A stretch of 64,000 nucleotides of DNA from positions 12,963,525 through 13,027,524 of the forward strand of contig JAJEKV010000017.1 in NCBI GenBank assembly GCA_021234155.1, written 5' to 3'. Position numbers and translations under genes: made by a program. Below are positions 32,443-43,966 of the stretch, one piece after another; position 1 is the stretch's first letter; each line of letters starts with the position of its first letter. The notes under the pieces were generated by a model. That model worked only from the letters and a program-made list of their open reading frames with translations. It did no database searches and was not told where the DNA came from. The stretch comes from Isoetes taiwanensis. Its lineage: Eukaryota; Streptophyta; Lycopodiopsida; Isoetales; Isoetaceae.

Positions 32443-32777
32443 GGATTGAAGATCCCTTGAAGATTTCTTGGTATGTGATGGTATCATTTGAGTTCTTGGC
32501 ATGATTGCACCCTTTGATTCCCATCCTACATCCTCCTTATCCTTAACCATGATTAAATGCTCATGAGATCTCTAGTTCCACACCTACACCTCATCTCCAA
32601 GTCAAATTTGGCCTTGAAGATTTTTTCTAGTCAAAACTACCCCTTCATATGTCATTCACATTCCACACACTCACCATACCATCTCCATATCATTCAAAGC
32701 ACAAAACTTCACTTGACATGGTTATACCGGTCAAGGGTCAACTTCCTCTCCATATAAGTCAAAAAAGGAGAGAGAAT
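32443..32777. repeat. LTR-like direct repeat, left copy
   Basis: A 335-bp segment with a diverged direct copy at 34252-34582. Shared landmarks in the same order: CCCTTGAAG, TTCTTGGTATGTGATG, GAAGATTTTTTCTAGTCAAA, CATGTCATTCAC, ACACACT and GGTCAA pairs. Preceded by a short tandem repeat of GCAAAGTTTGAAGGATTGA (32398, 32431). Confidence 0.7.
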
Positions 32778-34251
32778 GCAAAAATTCCTAAGGGAAACAT
32801 CCAAAATCAAGATTTGCCTAGAAAACGCAAAAATCATGCATTTATGCCAAAATTGACCTATGACAACACCTCTAAGAGGCCAAGTCACCATACATGTCAC
32901 CACTTTTTGCCATGTCATATCATGCACGTGTCACTACATTGAGATTTATAAATCTTTGCAAAAATTCTTCAAATCACATGTTTGAATCCATAAAAGTGAC
33001 ACATCATCATGCCACATCATCATTAACACCTCCACATCATCCTCCACATGTCATACACATCATGTCCACCTCACCCAAAGTTTTGACTAATATTCTAAGC
33101 CAGGTTGTTTGACACGTCACATCCTTGTTTGCCATGTCACCCTTGCTTTGACTAGTCATCATGCCTACATGCCACATCACCTTCCTCACATGCCATTTTA
33201 AAGTCAAAATTTGAAAGTGCTCATTTGCAAAAAAAGATTCCAGCATCTTCTAGAGCATATTAAAAGATTCTCCTTGCAAAAAAGAAAATCGAAAAAATCG
33301 TTCATCTTGGCCTTCAAATTGAGTTTCTTGGGAATTGAGCCTTAGACCATGGTGCAAAAAAAAATTTCCTATCTAACCCCCCGTCCCCCTCCCTCTCTCC
33401 CTCCCCCTCCCCCTATCTATCCTATCTAGTGCAGACATTTTTTGGAAAAGGCAAAAGCATCAGATCTCAAAAAGGAAGAGTCAGCATCGAGTTTTGAAAT
33501 TTTGCTCTCTGCCAAGGATATTGACCAAAAATTGACTTGGTCAGGAGCGTTTCTTTGATCCATCTATCCTTATCAGATCCTCTCTGACTTTTGCCCCAAG
33601 ATACTCATAGGTCTTGTGCAACCATGGAAGCAAAAATCATGATCAAAATCTATATGTGATCTTTTATCACATGCAGGTGCACCCTGAGACATTCATTTCA
33701 TACTCATCTCTACAGAAGTTGCCTTGATTCATACAAAACACTTCAAACATCATTCTTTTCTACCAAATCCATTAGACTGATGTCACATTTCCATCCAGCA
33801 GCTCATATTCTTTACTAATGATCACACTTGCCATGCAGGTTCATTTGCAGATTACTTCCATGACCATATTCATACCATACTTAAATCTACCATCACCTTC
33901 TGTTTTTAATGCATTGCAGGTCCATTGAGCTGACAAGCATACCTCCACATTGGCAGTTAGTTGGAATTCCATTCTGATCATCAAGCAAAAAACAAGAGGC
34001 TGGGGGACCAGCCTGTTCTTTTAGTTTGGCATAATGCTGCCATGCTATGGTAGCATGGAAGAAGAGCAAGACACATTCTGATATTCTCATGCTCACACTT
34101 TGATTTGAACACAGATATACAAGCACAATTCATTGAAGGAAAATGCATCTTTGCACATTGTGAAGAAAAGACTTGAAGACGAAGGTGAGGACATTTGACA
34201 AAGATCACACAAGCATGCTAAGGAAGGTGATTCAAGCAACACATTTTTGAA
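32778..34251. other. Non-coding interior between LTR-like repeats
   Basis: About 1.5 kb without a domain-bearing frame. The first part is rich in CATGTCAC/CACATCAT-type short repeats. A C/T-rich low-complexity tract lies at 33375-33420. With the flanking direct repeats it may be a non-autonomous LTR element (TRIM/LARD-like), but no primer-binding site or polypurine tract was verified. Confidence 0.4.
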
Positions 34252-34582
34252 GATTTGAAGACCCCTTGAAGTGTTCTTGGTATGTGATGCTTCTATTTGA
34301 GTTCGCATAATACATTTCATGATCTCCATCTCAAGCCTTCCATATCCTTTGCCATAAAAACATGCCCATTAAGCCCCAAGTTCCATGCCTAGCCTTCATT
34401 TCCTAAGGCAAATTGGCCTAGAAGATTTTTTCTAGTCAAAACTTCTCTTTCACATGTCATTCACGTTACACACACTTACGTACCATCACCATCTCATTAA
34501 AGCACAAATTTCTACTTGATTTGGTCATACTCATGGTCAAAGGTCAAAATTCTCTCTCTACAAGTCAAATGATGAGAGAATA
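34252..34582. repeat. LTR-like direct repeat, right copy
   Basis: Diverged copy of 32443-32777 in the same orientation. It borders directly on the CACTA transposase fragment at about 34583. Confidence 0.7.
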
Positions 34583-35230
34583 GGAGACATATTTCACGTA
34601 GTGGACCGTCAGCGAGACGACCTCTCAGAACAATAGGCATAACAAATTGCACAAGTCGAATGCAACGGTGTTGCGCTGGAACTTGTAATGTACAATGTAA
34701 AGCAATTACAGCAAATGAAGCATACCTGCAACATCTTATGCCAATCATAGGATTTCAACCCAGTTAACTCCCCTTTGTTAGGGAAACAATTACGCAACGA
34801 ATGCATATATTCCGTCAGAGTCTTTATTTCCTTGATCGCTTCTCGAACAGGCTTCATATATTTTCTAGGCACGATCCAATCGACCTGTGGCCTTGTTCCT
34901 TCTTCGACATTTAGCCATGCTTTAGCTTTTGATCCATCTTCCTGTAGATCTTCTCGCGCTGCATCGGTGTCCTTACGTCTGGTGACGTGCCTGTAAATGG
35001 ATGACGAAACATTTTTAAAGATGTGCATGGGATCAAAACGATGGATCTTCAATTCTGTCCAGTAGAGTAAAAAGAAGAAGGATGCTTTCCACTTCATTCC
35101 CTTAACCTTATTTCCTTTGGCGGCATTCCACATGTTACCCCAATCTCCCACTGTCAACCTTTTGAGAGGCTCTTCAGTGCAATGTTTTTCTCTTGGACCT
35201 ATGTATCGAGGTCGATTTTCCAGTGGCAGT
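34583..35230 (-). mobile_element. CACTA (En/Spm) transposase fragment, TNP2 domain
   Basis: The minus-strand frame starting at about 35230 reads RPRYIGPREKHC, then RFDPMHIFKNVSSSIYRHV, RRKDTDAAREDL, VPRKYMKPVREAIK and LTGLKSYDWHKMLQ. This matches the plant Transposase_21/TNP2 signature series (D-MH-FKN, KDT--AR-DL, GLKSHD-H). A donor-like CAG|GTATGC after KMLQ (about 34733) is followed some 60 bp later by another matching piece (QFVMPIVLRGRL). So one intron, with a possible phase mismatch, separates them. The fragment lacks both terminal inverted repeats and most of the transposase. Minisatellite sequence lies upstream of it (35.3-37 kb). Confidence 0.8.
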
Positions 35231-35289
35231 ATCTCTTAATCTAAAAATAGCAAGTTCTTTGTGACTGTGCAAACACTCAAAATAAAATA

Positions 35290-36110
35290 TGCTAAAATGT
35301 TCTAGATGCTCCTGAATAAGCACCTCAATAGGTGTGTTAGGTGAAAGTCAGCTTCTTATAGGTGATACTTTAGTAAATGTGGCTCCATGGGTGTAGATGT
35401 AGTATGGGTCCTCATGGGTGTATGTGTGAGTATGCTACTCATGAATAATACTTTGTTGATAATAGAATAGAGGGTTGAGCAATATATGTGAATAAGAATG
35501 TGAAATGGTCTGGACATCCTCATAGGTGATACTTTGGAATTGATAGTATTCTCCTCAGGAGTGATACTTTAGAATTGGTAGTAGGGCATGTATGTATATG
35601 GATTTGCATGGTAGTAGGTGTAAGTTGGTTTCATGGATAATACTTTAGAATTAGTAATAGGCGTAAGTAAACTCCTCATACATGGGTGCCAAGTAATAGA
35701 TGTGGTAAAGGTCCTCATGGGTCTAGATGTGGTATGGGTCCTCATGGGTATATGTGTGAGTATGCTCCTCATGGATGATACTTTAGAATTAGTAGCATGG
35801 TAGTAGGTGTAAGTAGGCTCCTCATGGATAATACTTTAGAATTAGTAATAGGTGTGAGTAATACATGTGTGCCAAGTAATAAATGTGGTAAATGTCCTCA
35901 TGGGTGTAGATGTGGTATGCGTCTTCATGAGTGTATGTCTAAAAACAACAAGTTCTTTGTGACTTTGCAAACACTCAAAATAGAATATGCTAAAATGTTC
36001 TAGATAGGTGCGAGCCAACTTCTTATAGGTGATACTTGTAAATGTGGCTCCATGGGTGTAGATGTGGGTAGACTCCTCACAGATAGTACTTTGGAATAGT
36101 CCTCTATTTT
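35290..36110. repeat. Minisatellite region, type 1
   Basis: Irregular tandem array built from TCCTCATGGGTGTA, GATGTGGTATGGGTCC, GTATGTGTGAGTATGCTCC and GATACTTTAGAATTAGTA modules in varied order. At least five GAATTAGTA/GAATTGGTA modules are visible between 35570 and 35850. Confidence 0.8.
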
Positions 36111-36960
36111 GAGTGTTTGAAAAGTTCCACAAAACTTGCTATTTTTAAATGAGCATCTGGAACATTCGAGAACATTCCATTTTGAGTGTTTGCAAAGTTC
36201 CACAAAACTTTCTATTTTAGACTGAGGTGCTTGCTCATAAGCATCTGGAACATTCTAGAACATTCCATTTTTAGAGCATTCTATTTTGAGTGTTTGTAAA
36301 GTTCCACAATTTCTATTTTTAGACTGAAGTGCTTCCCAGGAACACCTAGAACATTCTAGAACATTCTATTATGAGTTCTTGCAAACTTTTAGAAAACTTT
36401 CTATTTTTAGACTATGGTACTTTTTATTTTTAGATTGAGGTGCTTACCCGTGAGCATCTAGAACATTCCATTGCAAAGTTTCAAAAGGCTTTCTATTTTT
36501 AGACATTCTAGAAGACTCTAGGACATTCCAGGACATTCTACAAGATTCTACAAGATTCCAGAGCTATCTAAACATCCTAGAGCTTCCTTAAATTGTTTGT
36601 AAAGTTCCACACCACTTTCTATTTTTAGACTGAGGTGCTTGCCCAGAAGCATCTGGAACATTCTAGAACATTCTATTATGAGTTCTTGCAAATTTTAGAA
36701 AACTATTTTTAGACTGAAGTACTTTCTATTTTTAGACTGAAGTACTTTCTACTTTATTTTTAGACTGAAGTACTTTTTATTTTTAGAGTGAGGTGCTTGC
36801 CCGTGAGCATCTAGAACATTCCAAAGCATTCTATTTTGAGCATTTTAAAGTTTCAAAAAACTTTCTATTTTTAGACATTCTAAAAGACTCTAGGACATTC
36901 CAAAACATTCTAAAAGATTCTAGAGCTATCTAGAACACCCTAGAACATCCTTGAATTATT
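36110..36960. repeat. Minisatellite region, type 2, with heat-shock-element-like modules
   Basis: Degenerate array with modules ACTTTCTATTTTTAGACTGA, GGTGCTTGCCC, GAGCATCT and GAACATTCTAGAACATTCTA. Perfect GAANNTTCNNGAANNTTC strings occur at 36160-36177, 36248-36265, 36349-36366 and 36656-36673, with many partial ones between and after. Confidence 0.85.
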
Positions 36961-37019
36961 TATCCCTCGCCCTTAACTATATTTCTTTCTTTGTTATATA
37001 GGAGGATGAGTTGAAAGTT

Positions 37020-37265
37020 CTAGGACACTATAGGATAAGTTTCTAGTAGGAATTGAGAAATATTATATAGGAGGATAAGTTGAATATAAATGGAAAGTTC
37101 TAGTAGGAATTGAGAAATATTATATAGGAGGATAAGTTGAATATAAATGGAAAGTTCTAGTAGGAATTGATGTATCATTTGAGGGCAACCCATTATATCA
37201 TCCCCTTGTTTATTAATACATGTGCTCATTGTATCATCCCCTTGTTTATTAATACATGTGTTGCT
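37020..37265. repeat. Two adjacent tandem repeats
   Basis: First, a 57-bp unit containing AGGAATTGAGAAATATTATA and GGAAAGTTCTAGT, two full copies plus a partial one (37038-37170). Second, a 36-bp unit containing ATCATCCCCTTGTTTATTAA and TACATGTG, two copies (37198-37261). Confidence 0.85.
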
Positions 37266-37303
37266 GTTGCATGATTGCATTGTTTGCTAGTATATTAATT
37301 CTT

Positions 37304-37479
37304 GGGAAAACTACCAAAATACCCTTATGAGTTTGTGTAATTACCAAAATACCCTTATGAGTTTCAAAATTACCAAAATGCCCTTGTGTATAGAAGGTGT
37401 GTGGTTTTGGTAATTTTGAAACTCATAAGGGCATTTTGATAATTACGTAAACTCATAGGGGTAGTTTGGTAGTTTTCCC
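37304..37479. mobile_element. Mutator-type MITE with 9-bp target-site duplication
   Basis: A 176-bp inverted repeat. The left arm starts GGGAAAACTACCAAAATACC; the right arm ends GGTAGTTTTCCC. The arms pair over roughly 80 bp each, leaving a very short centre. Exactly adjoining it on both sides is TTAATTCTT (37295-37303 and 37480-37488), a perfect 9-bp target duplication. A G-rich terminus and a 9-bp duplication are typical of Mutator-like elements. No coding capacity. Confidence 0.9.
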
Positions 37480-37488
37480 TTAATTCTT

Positions 37489-38482
37489 TAGGGCCAACAA
37501 ACCCAACTATGGTTTGGGGCAATGGATGGTATATGTTGCAGCTCTTGATGCTTCTACAATTTTGCAAGAATATCAATGCTCTTGTACAATGACTTGCCAT
37601 TTTGACATGTTTATGTAGTGCATTAACCTGGAATTTTGGCGATTGTGTGCTTAATCTAGAGACTACAAACTTAGCATGCAACACCACATCAAGGTCCTCC
37701 AATGAGCACATAAACAATTGAAGTTGGGCATTGTCCAAAAATGAATGGGCAAAGTTGGGTCCCTGGATATGGATATAGTAGGAAGCTAAGAGAGAGCAGC
37801 AGTTGATGCCAACAGGGCCAACAGGGCAAATTTTGACATCGGTCCGCTGATAGGCACCACCCATAGTTTAATAATTATAGAAAAAATATATCCCAACCAT
37901 TAAGCAAGAAAGTAAATTGTCCTTAAATGAACACACCTGTAATAATATGAAGCATCCATTGCAAAACCACGCAGACATAGCGTAATATAGCAATCATGAT
38001 AGGCAGCCAGATTTGAACTTATGCTTTGCTACAATCAAAGGAATCACACAAAGCAACCATTTGCAATGTTTTCCTCGACAAATTTACTCAGCATGAGGGG
38101 TCAAATAATAATTGCTATTATGTACATTATAAATCGGAGGTTAGTGCCTCCTCTAGCACAGGATCGTGTCTTTAAGACTAAGACATTTTGTGATTAGGCG
38201 ACTCCTTTCACAACTAACAATAAAGAAAAACCACTTCTGATCATCCATGGTTTTTTAAAAAACAAGGGTCTCCACTAAAACAAACATCAAAATCGTATTA
38301 CTAAAAATATAATTTAGACAAAACTACCCTAAAGAGGGTTATGATATTTCGAGAAATTACACTCAATACCAAATTTGATGTAAGCATAGCCTACCGTTTC
38401 TTGAATGGTTAGCAGAGTCTCTGTGGATTCACATACATACCTTACTCCGTCAAATAGGCAACATACCTTGAATGTTTAATCG
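37489..38482. other. Intergenic, no recognised feature
   Basis: Region downstream of TIM23 on its strand. The longest frame (37864-37370, minus) overlaps the MITE and shows no domain. Confidence 0.4.
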
Positions 38483-39058
38483 TCAAATAGGCAAATATCT
38501 CTTACATGCTTGCTTGCCTGCTACAATACCTCCAGCAGCAATTCCACCAAGAGCTCCAGCAATTGCTGCAGTACGGGGGCCAGCAGCAGCCTTATAGAAT
38601 GCACCCGTTCCAAGTCCGGCCATTACAGGATTTAAAACATCATCTACACCCCTCAGACTATATGCTCCACTTTCCATGCCAGCATATAAAAGGCCAAGCA
38701 CGCCCAGTTTGTTCCCAATGTTTCTACCAGTGTGGCCAGATGCATTCAGAACTCTGTTCACTCTCAGCTTTAGAGTATCCCCTTCTTCGCGCGATCTAAC
38801 TCCATCAACCAAACCTTTAACACCGCCCAATACAGCACCTCCCAGATATCCACAGCCTGTAAAATATGTTATGTTTTCCCCAAAAGACCTTCTCTGGAAA
38901 GTTGCCTCCTCTGAAAACAGAAACTCAGGAGCTGTGGGAAGACGGTAGAGATTTTCCATTGACCTCTGATCCAATCCGCCATAGGCATGAGCATAAGGGT
39001 TGTAATAGCGCCCGCCTTCTGCCGCCCTCGGCTCCTCGCGCCTGCTCCCGCTATACAT
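38483..39058 (-). CDS. TIM23: TIM23, inner-membrane translocase subunit
   Basis: Channel-forming subunit of the mitochondrial presequence translocase. A 191-residue protein if started at MYSGSRREEP (ATG at 39056-39058). An upstream in-frame ATG at 39116 would add 20 residues, but the family length is about 190, so I chose the shorter. An N-terminal hydrophilic segment with TAPEFLFSEEATFQRRSFGE precedes the Tim17/22/23 domain with four membrane segments. These lie around GYLGGAVLGGVKGLV, KLGVLGLLYAGMESG, VMAGLGTGAFYKAAAG and AIAGALGGIAAGGIVAG, ending KRYLPI as in plant TIM23 proteins. It is intronless, as plant TIM23 genes are known to be. The reading frame is intact. A broken 5' copy lies at 8.5-8.7 kb. 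Confidence 0.93.
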   Translation of the reverse strand: MYSGSRREEPRAAEGGRYYNPYAHAYGGLDQRSMENLYRLPTAPEFLFSEEATFQRRSFGENITYFTGCGYLGGAVLGGVKGLVDGVRSREEGDTLKLRVNRVLNASGHTGRNIGNKLGVLGLLYAGMESGAYSLRGVDDVLNPVMAGLGTGAFYKAAAGPRTAAIAGALGGIAAGGIVAGKQACKRYLPI

Positions 39059-39119
39059 TTTTCCACGCCTCCTGATCGCTCCTTCCGCTATTACTAAGAT
39101 CCCCAACCCTAATTCCAAA

Positions 39120-40875
39120 CCCTAGCACCATAAAATCCATTTACCCCACTTCACTCAAAGAATCTACTGTAAGAAAGAATAACCCCACGTGTCAGCACTT
39201 TACAAGCGAAACCACTCCTGTAAAAGTCTGACACGTGAAACCGCCGCCCTCAAACAACAACAAAATAGAAGAATACGCTTTTAAATTAGAACTAGCGGCA
39301 AGGAAGCCTTTATGATAATGAAGTATGTAAAAAAGAATATACCAATCATCCGTTAGATGTAACATGTGTCATGTAGCATGTGTCGTGTTGAAGCACATTG
39401 ACATAGTAGTCTAGATCAGTGTTGGCAAAGTTTTTAAACCCTATCAGAAAATTTCCTAATGTTCCCTTAATTAGTCTGATGTTTAACTGAAAATTTCTAA
39501 TTTCAATCAGAACAAATGTTCTTTACCCCAAAATTTGCCCAACGATGGTCTAGATAAGGTTGCATCTAGTTACCAATACATTCAGATGTGCATGGCCAAT
39601 GGATTTGTAATTGCTTTTGGAGAGCATATGTTATATCTTTGAGCTAGTTCCTTGAAGCGCTTCAAGATCAAAGTTGTTAGCATTAGGGATTTTCTGGGGT
39701 GAAGGTCTTTTGAGATTTGCCAACTATCATTAATCAAAGAAAAGAACTTGACAAAAATAGTTATATTTCTTTACACTACATGGGGTTTGTGGTTCTAGGG
39801 TGCACTGTTTTACCTTGACCTGCCCCAATTGTTTTGTTCTCTTATGAGAATGGGAAAGAGATAAATAAAAGAAATAAACTAACCCCCCCCCCTCGGGGAT
39901 GAATTTTCCCTCCCTCGCATGTTATTCTGGGATCTTTAGTGGTAATAGCGTCCCAAGCTGGCCAATAATTCATTTTGATATGTAACTTGGAAGCAATTCC
40001 TAGCTTTTCCAACCATATCTAAGAGGAATCTATGAAGGTGTAAGCTCACAACAAAATGTTGAAATCGATAATGCTTTGGCCGATTCTTGCATTGGTTTTC
40101 AGATTAATTACAGGAGACATCTAGGTACGAGTTGTCTAAACCTTATTGTGCTTGGCATTGATGCAAGATTTATACGATCCAAAGCTCGATACGGGTAGGA
40201 TTTTTTGGGCTTGTCCAAGAAGTTTGGATTTTGTTATTTCTCGTATTCCTTGACTTTGTTTTGTTCCCAACAACCCAGTAAATTGATGTCGAGGAACTTT
40301 AAAAGGTAGGATACTGTGTTTCCCTTCTACCTCGTTTTATCTCTTAATATGGTCTATGTTGATATAAGCATTTGAATCTTGTGTCTAATGTTAAGCCAAA
40401 TACGACCCTATTACACAATTAAGAATTTGGTCACCCACTAGTAAACATCTGCCCAGCGTTGCCGTGCTTAGTAGGAGCTTCTGTGTTCATACCTACCTTT
40501 AATGTAAATGTCTTACTCTTTTGAAAATCATGTGCGATGTCAGATGTTATTAGCAGCGACAAAGGTTGATGTTTGCCAGAGTTAATGTCATTTGCTGTAG
40601 TCATTTTTGTTGATGAAGTTGTCTTAGACATTATCATGGATGTATTCTTGGGGCTAGCAAACGTCTGTCTGGAGTTGCTGAGTGAAATTGGATATTTTTT
40701 GGACCTTTGATGTCAGACTTATGGCTTGGAGCTACTATCTATATGAAACTGTGCGCATCTAATGTGATTTCAACATAAAACATGGCCTTATGATTATGTT
40801 TATCATCCCTTTTCTCTTAGAAGTTTAGCAATTATTTATCTAACACATGTAATTCTTATTGGCAAGATGCCTTTC
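39120..40875. other. Intergenic, upstream of TIM23
   Basis: The first hundred or so bases must hold the TIM23 promoter; no TATA box was identified. The rest shows no gene or clear repeat apart from a C-run near 39883. Confidence 0.4.
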
Positions 40876-40951
40876 AAATTTCGCAGCGACACGTCTACAT
40901 TTTAGCATATTCTAAATTTCGCAGCGACACGTCTACATTTTAGCATATTCT
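40876..40951. repeat. Tandem duplication, 38 bp x 2
   Basis: AAATTTCGCAGCGACACGTC plus following bases occurs at 40876 and 40914, identical copies. Confidence 0.9.
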
Positions 40952-43380
40952 GTGTTTCGGGTGGCAAAAAATAGCATTGTTTCGAGAAAACAAAAATAAA
41001 AAGAAAGACGCAGCCAACAACGCCATGTTTTTACTCTGTCCGATTCTGTCTCGCCCAATTCCGAAGGCGTATTTGCCGGGCCGACATCGGAAGATCTTCC
41101 ATTGCAAGATTGAGGCGATCTTGATGAATGCAAGTTCGCATGGTGGTTTTGGCTTCATTTTTTCCTAGCCCCTGGTGGGGTCGGCCGCTCGACCGCCGTT
41201 TTGCAAGGGTAGGGTTCTATGGTTTTTTTTAGTCAAGCTCAACTTTGAAATGGCCGTGCCTATTGAAATTACGCTCTTTTGAGACACCCACCTTGGTAGA
41301 ATATGTGAGAGGAGCAAGGTCACGAACTTCGAGCTTTCTGATGGCTTAAGAATCTTTGCATAATTTTGCGGGATAGTAAAATGAAAATTGCAGTAGGTTC
41401 TTTTGTGTCCCGAACATCTATGGCGGCCGGGAGGTGCATTTGGAGGAAACAGAGGATTATAGCCCGGTAGCACCGAGAGAAGGGCGTTTTCCCCTTGATC
41501 ACTTCTAAGAATGTCGCCGGTATGCATTTTCTAGTTATGTTTCGTTATTTTCCAGTTGGATTTTCCTTTATTTCCTTATATTTTTTCCTGGTGCCTTAGG
41601 ATAGGCAATGCAGCCCTATATGCAATGCCCGAAGAGAGAACAAAAAAAATTACGAAGCATGTCGTCAATTCTCTAAAGCATACCTTGAATGCCGCATGGA
41701 AAAGTAAGCTTTTATCACTTTCTTGCAATGGAAAAGAAGCTTTCATGGATGGCTAAAAAGCCTTGAAGTCTTGCTTGTTGAGCTCTTACATTAGCGATTT
41801 GTGTGCTTCAAAGATTGCATTCTTATGTATTGGGGCAGGCCATGGATGAATGCAAAATATGCTACCCGATTTGAAAACCAAGTCCCATAATCATCATGGC
41901 CATTATTAAGGCTGCCCCATATCAAGTAGGAAATTGTTTCACTCATAGCATAGGTTTGCTCAGCCCACTTACTTTTGTATTGTAACTTCGGTAGTTGCAA
42001 GCATAATTCGATTGCTACTAAGTTGTGTTTATTACGATATGTGTAATGTCAAAAACACTTCTCACTCCACGTTTTTGTAGGAATCTCATGCGCCAAGCGA
42101 CTTATTTGAACTTGGTTTCAAGGATCAAGAACATCTTTTGCCGCTTTGAAGATGCCGAAAAAAGACCTCTAGATAATTCCTAAAATGGTATCAATGTGCA
42201 TGTCTTACGTTTGTTCTTTTATGCCTTAATTGTTGAGGGCTTAAGCCCTTCTGTAAGACGAATAAAAAAGGGGTTGGCAAAAGATACCAGCAGCATTGGG
42301 AAATGCTCTGTTTTAGTTATTCATGCCATATCTTTGGGCAAGCTTTTGGTGCCCCTCTTGGAAGGTAACAAAAAATGAAGCAATATGTTGTTCCAACAAT
42401 TAGAATAGTCTGGGACTTACTAATGCATGCTTTGTGAAGAAAAGATACTATAGTATGTTAATATGCGTAAGCCATTCTTATTGGTGATGAGCATTTAAAA
42501 GCATATTAATATTGGCAATGCAAATTGTGCATGCTTATGTGCATCTTCTGACATTGAAGTTTTAAAAAGAACCGGGAAAGGCAAGCATGTTAAAGTATGT
42601 CGTCAAAATGTTTCTACTTTGTTAGACCATTGCTGCTTAGACTCTTTTTATTCCGTGCTCAATTACAGTACGAAAGGTAGGTTATTTAAACACTGCAGTT
42701 GGTTGGCTTTAGTTGGTCTAGATTCCACTGATTTATGTATCTCCCGGCAAAAACTAGGGTTATCGGCAATAAATCAAGACCACTATTGCGTTCCACATTC
42801 CATTGCACTTTAGCTTTGCTGCTTATCTGGCACTTTGTAGATCGAAGCTTTGCTTATCCTAGCTAGAAGATTATTATGAAACTAGGCAAGGTAGGCTATA
42901 GGGATCTCGTTTGTCCTCCATGTAGGGAACTTTCACCTAGATTTCAGATTGCAATGGAATCCCTCCGTTGCTGGGACTGTTTTACAGTCAAGTAGAATAT
43001 TTTGATGCACACGAATCAAACACACAAGAACAACATAAGCAAGACTCTAAGGCTTCTTTGCGTGTCGCCTTGTTTCCATCTCAGGAATGTCCCCTAAATG
43101 GTGTCCCCTAAATGGACATTCCTGTATACATAATATAATTATATAACAAAATACTAGCACAACACACCTAGAAATAGAAGAGACCAAATTTTGTAGATGA
43201 ATTTGGTATTCGAAAAGACACGATTTAAATTTATTCGTTGTCCTTTAGATGTTATATTAATCAAGGATGCAAGCCAACATGCACAAATACTATTAACTGC
43301 CGAACCACATTCGAAGCAAGTTTGACGAATGGACAACAAGTTGGACGTTCATATCATTTTAAACTAGCACAAACTCGATA
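40952..43380. other. Intergenic, no recognised gene
   Basis: Several short frames on both strands; none with a domain or convincing splice structure. A decayed gene cannot be excluded. Confidence 0.35.
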
Positions 43381-43429
43381 AAGAGAAATGTTCGCGGCGG
43401 CCTTGGCCGCCGCGATAAATTTCTTGTAC
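43381..43429. repeat. GC-rich palindrome with AT arms
   Basis: A perfect CGCGGCGGCC/GGCCGCCGCG stem with a 2-nt loop (43393-43414) lies inside weaker matching arms AAGAGAAATGTT and ATAAATTTCTT. It stands out sharply from the AT-rich surroundings. It may be a MITE remnant. Confidence 0.7.
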
Positions 43430-43966
43430 AAAGTAATTAGAATAGCATAGAGTAATTAGATGATGATGCTAGAGATGCATATGGGATAGGAAGTGGTATT
43501 TGCATTAGTTGTAATTGTGCTCATTATGCATATTCCATACATGTTTGAGTGTGCATATTAATGTAATTTCATAATGCAAAATAGAATTAAAAGATGTATT
43601 ACTACTGTGCATTTGTAAGCGTTTGGTTAAAATTACTGTTTCTTCCCATATGTCTTGAGAACTTCTTCCTTCCATTTTTCAATGGTTGTAATCTTCCAAT
43701 CTTCCAAACAACCTCAACAGTCCCATGCATAAGCTATGATACCAACGTTACATCTAAATGGTTGGAGGCATAGGTTGGGCATTCCCAACTGTAGGACCTT
43801 AACGCACTAGTTCTCAAGTTTCCAGGTTCAGCTCTAATCTCAGACCATTGATCAGCTAGCTAATAACAATTCCCCGGCACAAATTTTATGCTCTTTCTCA
43901 TAACATCCTAGGATGTTAAGCATATCCTATCCTATATTATAATGTTATAGTGTATTGAATGGATCC

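Noticed and set aside
37370-37864. 164-codon minus-strand frame
   Set aside because: It overlaps the right arm of the Mutator-type MITE and has no recognisable protein features.
41165-41527. 120-codon minus-strand frame
   Set aside because: No domain or splice support, with overlapping open frames in other phases.
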